NCBI GenBank assembly: GCA_963922205.1
Contig: CAWUHX010000139.1
Coordinates: 434,001 to 498,000, forward strand
DNA: 64,000 nucleotides
Source of the DNA: Romanomermis culicivorax
Lineage: Eukaryota; Nematoda; Enoplea; Mermithida; Mermithidae
Direction of reading: 5' to 3'
The notes under the pieces were generated by a model. The model saw nothing but the letters and a program-made list of their open reading frames with translations, did no database searches and was not told the origin of the DNA. A program made the translations under genes and the position numbers. This document shows, one piece after another, positions 1 to 11,699 of this stretch. Within the stretch, counting starts at the first letter, position 1. The number at the start of each line of letters is the position of its first letter.

Positions 1-2031
1 CTACAAAAGTTGTTGAAATTTGTTATATCTGTCTGTTAAAGCTTTCTCATGTGTTTATCATATTGGCAAAAATTATTCATGAAGGATACCTTATCATCTG
101 CTTATTAGTGAAAGGTGTTATGTTCATGATTCTTTGCTTACTGAATTTCCCCATCAACAACCCTTCTACATGATTTCAGCTGCTATTTGATTTTCCAGAA
201 TATTTTTTACTTGATAATCCATTCTGTGCTCATTATTTTTTCAGAATTTCCTTGATGAAATTTTTTTTTGTCCAAGTCATCAGATTCCTTGGATTCAAAG
301 CTAACTTCAAGCAACAGTTAATAAAGTTAATATCATGGAATTAACCTCTTTTACATGGCAGCATCTCGACGTGAAGAATTCTGCCAGTACACAGAATTCA
401 CAACCTCCACTCTATCCTAGTGAATGCTACCATTTACAACTCGAATGCTGCCAGTCACTGTGGTAGGGGAATGCTGCCAGTGATTTTATCATCTTGAGTT
501 TGCTGCCATGAAGAAGTAAGTTTTGACAGATATGGATGCTGATTTGGTTTTTGCAACTAGATATTTCTTTTTCACTGGGTACACTAGGGTGAGGATGCCC
601 CCTCCCTGTTTGCCAATTATCCCCAAGCGAATTTTTTCTATAGGTGTTTGAAGCTTCAATTACCCTAGCCAAATGCACAAAATGATGACCAAGTGTTATA
701 TTTAGACAGTGTATGCTACTGTGAAAATTTTAAAAATGCATTGTATGAGGTTCCTCAATAAAGACTCTTCACCCAGTCACTCATAATACCACGAAGATAT
801 ATACCAGACAGGGAGAGAAGTGATCCTGCACTTAATGATATTATTCTGACACTTAGTGCTGTAGTTCTGGCACATAGTCAGTATTCTGACACTTGATAAA
901 ATTATTCTGACACATAGTTCTATATTAATCAATTCCAATTTGAACTGTTTCGTTATGAAAATGGTAACATGAGAGAAATTCTTGATCAGTGTAAATTTCG
1001 AATAGGTTCATTTGAGTTAACGAACTGTTTAGGGACACAATCATATTTTCGATAGGATCAGTTTATTTTCACCAATATTTCAATTATTTCCATGGTACAC
1101 AAAAAACACAAGAAAAGTAAATGTGTCCACAATTTTTTCTGTAGCAAAGTGGTGAAAGAATTTCTTCCATCTCCATTTATACCTGCTCCATGCAGGTATA
1201 AATTTGAGGAATGAAATTACAATTCTTATTCCAGACATAGTATATTTTACTTTCTGTTATAATTTTATTCCTTAAATTTATTGATAAATACTTCTGCCTC
1301 ATTTTATACTGGAATTCCTTCATGAGATAGCACTATTCATGTTTCATTCATCTGAGCTTAAGACCACCTTCAAATTTTCGACCATCTGCAAATCTATTAT
1401 CGAGCTCTCTGTTCTTGAAATATGTGATGCAGAATTTCATGAGGAATCCGAATTTGCAAGTTTTTTTGTAAAATCAATTGAGCAAGTTATTCCAGTTTGA
1501 ATGCTAATTTTCATGTTATTACATGGCAGCATTAACAACATGCTTCTGGTAGCATTCATGACAAGTTTAGGTTCAATTTAGACAATAAAAATGCACTGAG
1601 CCTTTTGGAGGAACTTTTTCACATAAATGGCTGCACTTAGAAGAAGGTTTTAATTACTTGGTTACAGTAAGACTATAGTATGCCCTACAGTATGGAATTG
1701 ATTCAATTTGACAATTGATGTGATATTTTATATCATGTTGTTTTAATCTTGATGAGATAAGTACTTTTCTCAGAAACAACTTTTCTTAAAATATGGTTTG
1801 TACATGAGAACCTTTTTTCTGGGGCCCACCTATTCATGAATTTTAATGAAGCTCACTCTGTGCTATCCTGGTAACAAAGGGAAAGTTGAGACAAAAATGG
1901 GGGTTTTCTTATTTTGTACTTTTTTAGTCTTTTTCCTGGAGTTCCATCATGAGCTGTAAATTGTATCATGGAGGTAAGTTTGTATATATTCAAATTCTTA
2001 TATATTTGACCACCCATTACACATTGTACAG
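1..2031. other. AT-rich non-coding stretch
   Basis: No convincing gene is visible. The short frames here have no recognisable motif. The only local structure is a short degenerate tandem repeat at 820-915, listed separately. The stretch could be intron or intergenic DNA upstream of the candidate exon at 2032. Confidence 0.4.
820..915. repeat. Short degenerate tandem repeat (TTCTGACACTTAGT-like)
   Basis: A unit resembling TATTCTGACACTTAGT occurs four times with variants: ATTCTGACACTTAGT, TTCTGGCACATAGT, ATTCTGACACTTGAT and ATTCTGACACATAGT. Spacing is roughly 20-28 bases. No function is evident. Confidence 0.45.
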
Positions 2032-2104
2032 GCCCATAATTCTGAAGAAGCCAATCAAGTCAAAGAAGCTATTGCCAGAAGCCTTGGATTTGCTATAGAG
2101 ACAG
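2032..2104 (+). CDS. Candidate internal exon of an unrecognised host gene
   Basis: A 73-base open segment is bounded by an AG acceptor (ACATTGTACAG) and a good donor (ACAG|GTTAGT). In the frame starting at the first base it encodes 24 codons with a protein-like composition, including EEANQVKEAIARSLGF, and no stop. The length (24 codons plus one base) fits a spliced internal exon. I do not recognise the protein. The call rests only on the splice signals and the composition of the peptide; no neighbouring exon was found, so it may be chance. Confidence 0.3.
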
Positions 2105-2879
2105 GTTAGTGAGCATTGATGCAAGCTTCATTTGTGTGTCCACATAGGGTCTGAACATAAACTTGCAAGCTTCATCAATTATCAGCTTCAGCATGTGCTG
2201 ATATTGGGAATGATCTGAAAAATCTTATGGATGGGCATGATTTCTGACTGACAGTACAAGATTCTGACACAAGTTTCTAAAGTGACTAATACCAGAAATC
2301 CTGTTCTAAAAGTCCAGTCAAACCAGTTCTGGTTCTGTTTTTTAAACATGTGCAGTTTTTAGAGGCCTATTCAGCAGTGTAAACGCCTTTGGTGCATGAC
2401 TGACAGTTCAAAAGTTATTAGAGAACAAATAGTTCAATGTCTTTTTCATGTTTATAGTTGTGCACTCTGTTGCAATTGTACAAGAAACCCTGTTAAAACT
2501 AGTCAATTCAACTGATTCTGATCTTTTTATCACTAGTGGAGTTTTAGATTCTTTATTGAATGGCGTAAAGCTTTTGCTCAGACAGCTTTTAGTTTTTTAA
2601 TTATTAGGCGCCAAAAAGCCCACTTTATGTTTCTACAGTAATCAATACCCTTGGGTGAATTTTATTCCTGTACACAAAACAGTAAAGCATAATAATTATT
2701 TCAGAATAGCTGCAGCTACAGAAGCATGGATGAATGGCTCACATAATCGAGAAAGTAGTACATAGTCATGAGAGCCATTGCTTTGAACAGTAAGAATTGT
2801 TTCATTGTGAAATATATCATTCTAGTGTTCAAATGACTAAAAACAAGCTCACCATGAAAAACATTTATAAAAAGGATAG

Positions 2880-3109
2880 GTTGGGTAACCCCCACTTACC
2901 TATGTGGTATAATAGGAAAACTAAAAAGTCGGGTCAATTTCCTAGTTGAACAAGGGTAAAATCGCAAGTAAAACATCAGGTTTAAGATGGGTAAAATCGC
3001 CAGTGAAATAGTAGGTAAAAGGCTGGTGAAGGGAGGATTAAACTTGCATTAGATTATTTTACTCTAACCTTACTTTTATTTTAGGGGTGTTCTGTGATTT
3101 GGGCCTTAA
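2880..3109. mobile_element. Possible TTAA-type MITE (copy 1)
   Basis: The segment contains repeated GGTAAAATCGC-like motifs and ends with CTGTGATTTGGGCCTTAA. The reverse complement of that end, TTAAGGCCCAAATCACAG, nearly matches the start of a similar repeat-rich segment at 60203 (TTAAGGCCCAAATTACAG). An end of this kind next to TTAA suggests a piggyBac-like non-autonomous element. The left end is not clear. Confidence 0.3.
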
Positions 3110-5639
3110 AGAGCAAAAAAGGTAATAGTACTTTTTGGCAATCTTTAACAAATAGTTAGCGAATTCTGACATTTATGTACGATTTTTTTTTCATCAATTT
3201 CCATTTCTTCTCTTTTTTCTTCTATACTATTATCCTCTATTTTTTCCATGTTTTCTCATTCATCTTTCCATGTAGTGTGCTTGTTGATTGTTTATATTCA
3301 ATGATGATGATAGAATGTCATCTGTGATAAATAATTCTAAAGTGTACAAAAAGTGACGTAATCCATCAATACAGCTTGTAATCCAGCATGCAAGCTGAAA
3401 CATGGATTACAGGTAACAGAAATAAGGAATCTGTGGATTCCATATCTCTGCAATCTGTGACCTGTAATTTTGTTTTTCCAGTTGTGTATTGGATAACCAT
3501 AATTTGCTTATTATATCCCAGAATTTGCCAAAACATGTTAACAAGTAGAATTTGAGGTAATCTATCAGCAGCAGACCTTGTGAAATCTGAAACAAGAAAT
3601 CGTCAAAAGAAAAACAGGTAGAAATAGACAGAAATAAAATGAGAAACTAATAAGAGTTGCTTCAGCCAAAGTAGCAATGCAGCATATAATGTAATGCCAA
3701 AACAAGCAATGGCATAAGAATTTACAGAAAAAATTTTTGGACACTGAAAAACTTAAGTCAGGCTCGCTTGATTAATGCAACAAGCAAATTTGCAGAAGAA
3801 CTCAGTTTTGACAAAAAAAAATTCTGCTGTCAAAATGAAAAAGAGGAGGCAGTCGAAACTTGCATTTTTTCTTTGTCCTGTGTGCCAGAAGTACATCGAT
3901 CATGTCCATGATCATTTCTACTATCATGAAGATCATGGGGAAAGTTGTACGCCCTGTACAAAGCCAAGATGCAACTGAAAAAAAGACAGGGGAGAACAAT
4001 GCATTGCATGGAGATTTGTCCAGTGTCAACTGATGATTTGGATGAGGATGGTCACCCAGACCACTTGAAAGCACCCATGTGAGTGGCTGGCTTATACAAA
4101 AAGTGTTGTCAGTGACCGTTGTTGAGAATGGCATGATGAGGATGAAGGCATCAACTTGGAGTGTATCTCCAACAAGGCAACAACTGATTTTTATCAGTGC
4201 CATATATTCTTTGCTGTTCAATTTCTTTGTAGCAAAGAAAAAGCAGAGCTGAATGCCGCTGATTTTGCCTACAGTAGTAGCATGTGATCTCTAATGGGAA
4301 TTTCTTTGATTATCGATTGTTCTATGAAAAAAATTGAACTATTTGTCCATTTGCATTACTTTCGTAGTAATTCGAGATTTACTATGTAGGCTTTGAAGAC
4401 AACTTGGCAGCATATATAAGATCAATATATGCCATATCGAAACATTATACATTGTGTTCTAAGAATTGTTGGGCCCTTTGGACATTTATTAGCTGGCTTA
4501 TCTATAAGGCTGACTTCGACGAAGAACAGTCAAGGAAAACTTTTACAATGTTTAATGAGGCCAAACTGGGCAAGTGGAGCTCACAATAACATTCCCTGGG
4601 TGAATGTATTGATCAGCAGGGATTCTTTGGATGGTGACAAAGTCATGTAATTTCTTTCTCCATGCTGTTAATTGACATCACTTTATAACCAGCTTTATAC
4701 CGGGGTAATGGCTTGAAACTTTTTCCTGTTCAGATTTTGTTGTGCAAGAATATTGATTTTACTGCCGGCATTGTATAGGACTTGTTTAGAATTCGGACAA
4801 AGCCATGAAATGTGTGAAAAGTCTGAAAGCATCTGATTTTTCAAAGAATTATTGCAATTTTATTCTGAACTACATAATAATTTGATTGCTGTTTTCCAAT
4901 GCAGCATGGCCTGGAATGATTTACAAGGCCAGAATGGTAAACATGCACTCTTCTAAGTATGGTAATGAAGTTTACCATTTAATCAAAGTGCCTAATGCTT
5001 AAAATCGCTTGATAAATGCCATGGTAATGTCATTGAAGGATTATTCTTTATTTTGTGACTACCAAGAAGTGCACAGAGTTGTGGCATTAGATGATGGAAA
5101 TATTGAAGATCGACAATGAGATGCATCAACTTTATTGAGGCAATATGTATAAGTATGTAAGCAATTAATCTGGTATTAGTCTCATTACAAAATGACTACC
5201 TGTATCTTGTGCATATATCAAGTGGGTTAATGGAAAATTTAAATCTGAATCTTGGTTAAAACTATAATAATCCTCTACTTTGAAGGTTTCTAGTGGCCTC
5301 AAACCTTTGCTTGCCTATGAAATATGTGGACCTAGTTGTACCAGCTTGTCAAAAGGAACCCTGTTTGCTTCTTGTATTTTTGTACTATGCACTTTGTTTC
5401 CATATCATTAGATTTAGTATTTTTGTAACCCAGTTAGAATATCAACCTTTGTAGCATTCCTACAGGTTATTGTCTATCTAGTTTTGTTCTATCATGTATC
5501 ACAAGTACAGTAATCTTAATAAGTAGTGAAGTGAAATATATTCCATATTTTGTCAGTATTATCAGCAGTGTTTCTATGCTTGGGGCTTGGCCTAATTTGT
5601 GCTTGATGTATTTTTCTAATCTCATTGAGCTGTAAAGTC
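3110..5639. other. AT-rich stretch without a recognised gene
   Basis: Nothing can be assigned with confidence. A small plus-strand frame at 3775-3978 has a zinc-finger-like arrangement (CPVC, then HVHDHF, then a later C-x2-C) but is only 67 codons and matches nothing I know. Overlapping frames at 4404-4650 have no motif. The stretch ends at a promoter-like segment of the retroelement remnant that follows. Confidence 0.35.
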
Positions 5640-5830
5640 ATGCAACTTTTTTTGTATATAAGCCTGTGTTATCTTCTGTAAGTCAATTCAGTATTGTTTA
5701 ATATTATTTCCTGGTCAATAAAAAGTAAGTCGTTTAGGACTTGTCATTAGAATTTATCTTTTGACAAGAATCCCAGTTACAATTGAAGCTTGGGCCGTGA
5801 CTAATTTGGGGGGTCATCTGGGAAAGGGAG
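5640..5830 (+). promoter_or_regulatory. Probable 5' LTR end and primer-binding region of copy A
   Basis: In order along the plus strand: a TATA-like box (GTATATAAGCC, about 5655), an AATAAA signal (about 5719), then a TGGGGGGTCATCTGGGAA segment starting at 5807. That segment resembles a primer-binding site for tRNA-Pro as known in some retroviruses (about 14 of 18 positions by eye). The order TATA, polyA signal, primer site is that of an LTR end followed by a leader, and gag remains begin about 560 bases downstream. The LTR start and exact LTR end were not found. Confidence 0.35.
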
Positions 5831-6389
5831 GAAAGAAAGGAAGGAATTCCGAAGTTAGATAGCAGATTGTTTTTTTCGGACCTGAGTGTCAGAAAACATT
5901 GATTAAGTTTGAAGGTTGATGAAGCTAGGCGTTAGTCATTGATCAAAGGGTCTCAGACAAAAGTCAGATCACAAGTGTCCAAGGAACAGGACAGTTAGTC
6001 AGAAGTTAGATTAAGTGGCTTTAAGGAACCTCCCACAAGGTAAAGGGTTGGTTACCTGATGGGTTAAGTTAGTGATGCAACACTGAACTCCTCAGATAGA
6101 TTTGAGCCTTTGTGTGCTCTTTAGTCAAGTCAAGTGATGAGTCTCACTTAAGGACAGTACTCGGTAGATAGATTTGAGCAAGTATATGCTCAGTTGACTA
6201 AATATAGTCATAAGATTTTTTGGAAGGCAGATACATAGGTTGAGCTTGAGTTAAGCACTTTGAGTTGTTTTTAAGTCCATCCAAGTTAGATTTGGATAAT
6301 CTGGATTCATTATCCAAACGTAGACAGTCTTTAGTTTCAGAAGAATTTCCGAACATAATTGACCAGGCAAAGCATGAACTAAGCACCCC

Positions 6390-7300
6390 CAGACAGATGA
6401 GAAGTAACACTAGAGATATAGTAGAAGAAGCAAAAGCTCTGTAACGGACAGTTAAGGAAGCTTCTGAAAACATTGCTGCTCCTATAGCAGATAGGCAAGA
6501 GCAGTTGAGTTTGGAAGTTGAACAGAGTCAAGATACTCAGAATTTAGAGTTAAGAAATTCCCTAATGAGGTTTAATTCAATGATGGCATTCAGGCCACTA
6601 GTACCTTTTTCAGGTTCTTTTGGAGAATGATTGAGTGATTGGGTAGATAGATTCCAGCAGTTCATGACTCTGCAAGGAACAGGTTATTTTGATAATACTC
6701 ACAAGGTTGCATTTTTGGAATCAAACCTGATTGGGTGCATTGGCATCATTCCATGAGTTAAGAAAGGATGGTGGTATTCAGAACACATATAATGGGTTAG
6801 TTGCAGTGTTCAAAGAAATGTACCCAGAGGGTCATGATAGTGACGTCCATTAGCAGCTCATCCATGACAGAAAACAAAAACAGACAGAAAGCCTAATGGA
6901 GTACCTGAATAAATTGAGAAAAATGTCTAGATCAGCATATCCTACACTAAGAGAGTATGCTACAAACTTGATCCTTAAACAAATTTTTATCAGAGGTCTT
7001 CAGTCAAATATCTGTGAATGGCTAAAATACAGGGATTTTCCTTCATTGAGAGAAGCAGCTAAGGCAGCTAGGTTTGCTGAATCTCAGATCTTTCGGAAGA
7101 TCTACAAGTGTTACCTCATCAAAATATCGTTTCTTCAGGCAATCAAAACGGGGAAATGGACAATCTGCAAGAAGAGTTGCATGATTTGCATCAACTAATT
7201 GTACAAAAACATGGTAAAAAGAGTGATCAGCCACAATGTTTATGGTGCAAAGGCTAAAGTCATGTAACCACTGATTGCAAAAGCAGATTGAATGGACCAC
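6390..7300 (+). pseudogene. gag: Gag remnant of copy A (Ty3/Gypsy-like)
   Basis: Translation across frames gives a Gag that aligns along its length with the Gag of the intact element at 52579-56223. Shared blocks are the capsid-like run FMTLQGTGYFDNTHKVAFLE, an ERK/DRKQKQTES region, the YPTLREYATNLILKQIF block and the KYRDFPSLREAA block. At 7222-7290 a CCHC knuckle follows (CLWC, then SHVTTDC). The gene is broken by in-frame stops (for example after FGE near 6630, near 6852, and inside the zinc knuckle) and by frameshifts near 6735 and 7100. The N-terminal part (about 6390-6600) looks coiled-coil-rich, as in the intact copy. It cannot make a full protein; capsid assembly would have been its ancestral role. 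Confidence 0.85.
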
Positions 7301-7340
7301 CTAGAGACCAGAGAGTAAGAAGTTTGAAAGTAAGCTTACC

Positions 7341-8530
7341 ATGCATGCACACAGGAGAGGTCAGACAGTTTTCAGTGCAAGGGAGAAACCTTCTAGTGGA
7401 TCCTCTAAGAAATTGAATCAAATCAATTCCAATCAGTTGGATTATGATGATGAACTTTTGACTATGTCAAATCAACAAGAAGAGCAAACAACTAGTGAGT
7501 GCTATATTATAGATGGAGAAAAATGTCTTGTTACAAAAATGGAGGACAACAGCAATGTCAAGCCCTTATTTAGCTTCCAGCTAGGAGGAAAAGATGAAAA
7601 GCCATGGGAGGAGCTTCCAATTCTGCCCTTGCCACCCAAGGAGGCAATGGGCCCCCACAAAAATATGGACGAGTACATAGAAAGATTAAATGAACTTGAA
7701 TTGACTTGGTTTTTCAAGGGGGATCAGCCAGTATTGGAGTACAAACCCTACAACCAAGGTGAAACAAAAAGTCTTTGGCTAGGGAATGCATCAGAGTAAG
7801 CAGCCAACTCTAGACAAGAGGAAGAAGTGATTGACTTTGATTTGGAACAGTTTCATCAAAATTATTCTGAAGAACAGGAGGCAATATTGGCAGACAAAAA
7901 CTCGGAGGAGTTACTGTTGAGACTCGAGGGATTTGTTCCTGGTAGTTTTGAAAGATTCAGCAGTTTTCCAAACAGCAGTAGAGTGGATAGTTATAATGAT
8001 TTGATTGATTTCAACTTGGAAGAATTCTTCAATGGCTACAACAATGAAGGTAAAGGCAATGAAAAGTTTTTGAAAGATTGTGAGAATAATACACTGAAAA
8101 GGAGTTTTAAACGTGATTTTGATGACCATGATAGCAGGACAGTAAGAGGATAAATTAACTATTTACATGCAGAAAGAAAAGTGTGCTTTTGCAATGCACA
8201 TTGTTAAGTACATGATGATGAGCCAGAGCCAACAGTGAGGAGCTTATCGAGCTTCATACCGAGCAAGGGAAAAGTGATACCCAGTGAGAAATCAATTAAA
8301 AGACACAAAACAATGAAAGGTGTGAGGGTCCAGGAAAGTTCCAGCTCAGAAGAGAAAAGTGATGAAGATGAGCTAGAAAACCCGGCACTAATAAGTAAAA
8401 GGATGATACTAAATGCCATATATTTACTTGTATGGACTTGTATTGTATTTTTACAGGCAGTATCATGGGCAAAGAAGCCTGAAAGATTAGTGACAATAGT
8501 TGTAGCAATTATCATATTTTTTTAAAATAA
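7341..8530 (+). pseudogene. Acidic linker between Gag and Env-like domain, copy A
   Basis: Three consecutive plus-strand frames (7341-7799, 7827-8153, 8235-8525) encode an acidic, Pro-containing segment. It ends in two hydrophobic stretches near 8400-8525. It occupies the place of the Pro-rich linker of the intact element, which also ends in a hydrophobic, signal-like segment just before the glycoprotein-like domain. A PLPPKEA motif near 7630 recurs as PLPSKEA in copy C, and an LEGFVPGSFE motif near 7925 resembles LNGYVPGCFD on the minus strand near 31650. The function is unknown; the terminal hydrophobic part is inferred to act as a signal or anchor. Confidence 0.55.
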
Positions 8531-8534
8531 AAAA

Positions 8535-10198
8535 TGCTTTGGATATCAAATCTGTGGTGTGTCTAAGAGTGGTCATGCTTTGGATATTCCCAAGACAGTG
8601 GAATGCCTATGAAAGAGGAAAGAATATCATTTAGAGCAGATGTGAGTATTTATGTTCCAAGAACTGAACCTCTGCAAGCGACAGCATACAAATGTTTTGT
8701 CAGGAATAGGAAGATTTGCATTTTCACTGGATTCTTTGGTTCAAAAGGGGTTTTGAATGATGAGACATTAATTGAGTCAATTAGAAAAGAAGCTTCTGAA
8801 CAGCTTTCTGAACAAAAAACAATGGAAATGAAAAACTCATTAAAATCTCTGAAGGATTTTGGAGTACAAACAAGTCACTTGAGGTGAACTACAAATGGTG
8901 TTGTGCAGAAGCATGCCAGGATGTTAGCAATTTCATGATTGAGGAAGGACAGATAGCCTCATTCAATGGACACAAAATTAGTACTGACCTTGGTGCTCTG
9001 GGTGGCTGCCATGCCATTGATGGCAGCTGTGAGGCACATCATAGTGTAATCCTTTGCTATGCTGCTGAGTTTCAGGCTGTGTGCCCAGTAGTCCACAAAG
9101 GAAAATACACATCAATATTGAGCAACAAGCATGTTATAGTTGATGAGTTAGAGGCAGCTTTGGAATTGAAAAATTCCTACCCCTACTGCCAAAATCAGTT
9201 CACAAATGCTCTGTGGACAAGCCAGGGAATAGTCCTGAAAATACATGGGAAGAAATACAAAGTAATTCCCAAACCCTATTCAATGAGACAGTCAGAAAAT
9301 TTTGGTGATTATGATGCAACATATGTGAAACTAAACTATTTGGAATACAAAATAATCGGGTTAGAAAATGATAATTTCGGACAAACTTGGATGGAACTGT
9401 GCCATCAGATACAAAGGTATCTAGAGTTTATACATGTAGATGCAACGTTAAGTGTCAGATCACTATTGCAGTGAAATAATATTACAACAGAGTTCACAGG
9501 AGAAGTTTTGACAGTACAGCCCTGTCCGCAAGTAAACATAAGTAAAATTTATGACACCTATAAAGTGGGTAATGTGTGTTATAAATATTTGCCTGTGCAT
9601 TTTGATGGTAAACTTTTGTTTGAAGTACCTGGTACAGTAGACATGATAAAAGATAGTCCAGTAATAGACTGTCATCATCAAATGGCAGATATTTTTAAAG
9701 ATAAGGCAGGCTTTAAAACAAAAACGGCACTATAATGTTAGTATGGTTCTGATTGAACTACTTTAAAGAGGATAGTCAAAACTTTTTCAGTTGAACAGTC
9801 CAGCAATATTCCATGATCAACTAGGAAATTTCCCAATGGCATTTTCATCCTCAAAGCATTATGTACACAAAATGCAAGAAACAGAAGGGGTAGTTGAAAA
9901 TGTAGTGAATTATGAAGCAGATATGTCATTACAGCCAGGTACTTTGTATGAGACACCCTCTGGGATAGGTGCTGGCATAGAAAAAAGTGCCATAGGCGCA
10001 GGGTCAGTGCTAGAAAATGTGATTAATGCAGAGAGGCAGAATATGAAAGAAGGATTGAATACTTCACTAAAGGGACTGATTCAATTGATTTTCAATGCAT
10101 TTGTTGTTGCATTAGTTCTGATAATCATTGGATTCATATTATACTCGGTGATCATTAATATATGCCAGAACAGTGGTTCATATTTAGAACCATAAATT
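8535..10198 (+). pseudogene. env: Env-like glycoprotein remnant of copy A
   Basis: The pieces at 8540-8600, 8603-8887, 8884-9474, 9508-9735 and 9791-10195 align in order with residues about 606-1150 of the intact Gag-Env frame. Shared landmarks are SGHALDIPK, YKCFVRNRKIC with GFFGSKG, YKWCC, a DLGALGGC block, the KLNYLEYKI block, EFTGEVLTVQPC, the IDCHHQM block and AIFHDQLG. A Gly-rich pre-membrane segment and a hydrophobic segment (about 10085-10150) follow. Frame changes and stops break it into at least five parts. It encodes a Cys-rich ectodomain and membrane anchor lying between gag and protease, as in the intact copy. Which glycoprotein class it belongs to is not settled. Confidence 0.8.
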
Positions 10199-10239
10199 TA
10201 AATCGTGCACAAAGCTTATGTTGAAGCTTTGGAAATGCA

Positions 10240-10852
10240 TTGTTAAGATTAAGTCAAATTAGAGCTAGACAGGAAAGAAGAAATAGGAGAACTACATCCA
10301 ATATAAATGATGATCAAAAGGAAGTAGAGTTGACAGAACTTGCTTCCACAAGTAGAGACATAGGAAATAGTGGTGCTTTAATGCTAGTTGATTCAACGAG
10401 ATGTCTTAGAACTCCTCATGTGATGATAATCATCAATGATTATGATTATACCTTGGAAACTAGTGCATTGATCGACACAGGGGCAGTTTTTTCATTGATC
10501 AATGATGATATCATGAGCAGGTTGCCAGGAGTGAAAATTGGTGAAACAACACTTAAACCAATCCCAGCTAACAGTACTCAAATACCAGTTGAAGGTTGTG
10601 CCTTCCTAACAGTCAGATGTGGAGATGTAATAGACCGTGAACATGTATATTCAAAAAAAATGTTCTGCTGATGTCATTTTCGGTACAAATTTTCTGAATA
10701 GATTTAAAAATTTTCAATTTAATTGGGCAGACTCGACAGTGATCTTCAACAAAGAAAGAATATATTGTTGTGGAATGGTATATAATACACCAATAAATAT
10801 AGGCGAACTGTACAAGGCTATGTGTCAGAAATTTATAGCAATACTGCTGTGA
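10240..10852 (+). pseudogene. Retroviral-type aspartic protease of copy A
   Basis: The frame at 10240-10671 starts with a basic segment (LRLSQIRARQERR) that matches the cytoplasmic tail of the Env-like domain in other copies (LLELANRR, LLEASNKR). It runs without a stop into a protease with an intact catalytic ALIDTGAVFSLI motif. A frameshift at a run of eight A residues near 10650 moves the rest (SADVIFGTNFLNRF) into another frame (10637-10852). In this copy no stop codon separates the tail-like segment from the protease, unlike copies D and H. Confidence 0.8.
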
Positions 10853-11250
10853 TCATATTTGAACCTAATGCATTAAACAAAACACATTTTGCAAGATCTG
10901 TTAGTGAAGTTCATAATTGACTGATCCCTCAATAGCTTATGAAGCCCAACAATTTTGATGTATAATTGTATAAGGGTCAAATGATTGGACACATAAAAGT
11001 GTATGATAGTCAGTATGATCAAGATGTAAAAGATAGATGTTGGAATAACTTCATTAATAAGCAAAAATGGATAGAACAAAATGCAAAATAGGTGGCCTTT
11101 CACTGAGGGAGAAGAGGGAGATGGTAAACCTCCTGGTTCAATATCCAGATTTATAGGGAAAGAATTAGTTTGGTAGAGCATAAAATTGAAACAAGTTGTT
11201 AGAGAATGAAGTAATTCGACTAAGCATATCTCCATGGTCAACTAATGTAA
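10853..11250 (+). pseudogene. Protease-RT spacer and RT start remnant, copy A
   Basis: Short pieces in shifting frames resemble the region from the protease to the first RT block of the intact element, ending in SISPWSTNV near 11225-11248 (compare SNSPWCTNT in the intact copy). Homology then stops abruptly and a different repeat starts near 11255, so the copy is truncated here. Support is weak outside the last block. Confidence 0.35.
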
Positions 11251-11254
11251 AGTC

Positions 11255-11510
11255 ACGTGCCAACTTGCCCAATGTCACATGATTCACATCATGTTTTTGC
11301 TTTATGCTTTTCGCCACTTTCTGTTTTACTGTCACTTACTTTTAATTTTGCATTTCGTTTATTATATTTTTACATGCATTCTTTATGTACTTTTTGCCCC
11401 TCGTTTCTGTTTCATTTTGTGCTTTCATTCCATAGCGTTTTGTTATTTTTCCGTTGTGCATGTAGACTATGGTATGCAAGGATGGTTGTTTTTTTCTATT
11501 TGAAACAAAA
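11255..11510 (+). repeat. Dispersed repeat, inverted partner at 21590-21800
   Basis: The start of this segment, with core CCCAATGTCACATGATTCAC and then CATCATGTT, matches the reverse complement of 21740-21775 (CCCCAATGTCACGTGATCCA, then AATCATGTT). A T-rich tail follows in both, with ACATGCATT and TTTCGTTTCT elements in the same order. It encodes nothing recognisable. It may be an end or LTR piece of an unidentified element. Confidence 0.45.
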
Positions 11511-11699
11511 TGTGAGGCTGCGAGTTCAAAATGAAACCTCACAGCCAAAGTTTAAGTGGGTGAAAAGGATCTATTCTGAGTAAAAATGTGTGACACTGGC
11601 AATTTACAAGTTCATTTTTTTATGTTTGTAATGACTATGTCCCAATCATCAGTAACCAGGCAAATTTTAGTCTGATGGTGTCAATACTCGGGACAATTT

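Noticed and set aside
3802..4221. 139-codon minus-strand frame
   Set aside because: No recognisable motif and mixed composition; it overlaps a Cys/His-containing frame on the other strand that is itself weak.
6400..8900. Possible alternative genetic code because of several in-frame UGA codons
   Set aside because: UAA and UAG also interrupt the same genes, along with frameshifts, so ordinary decay explains them.
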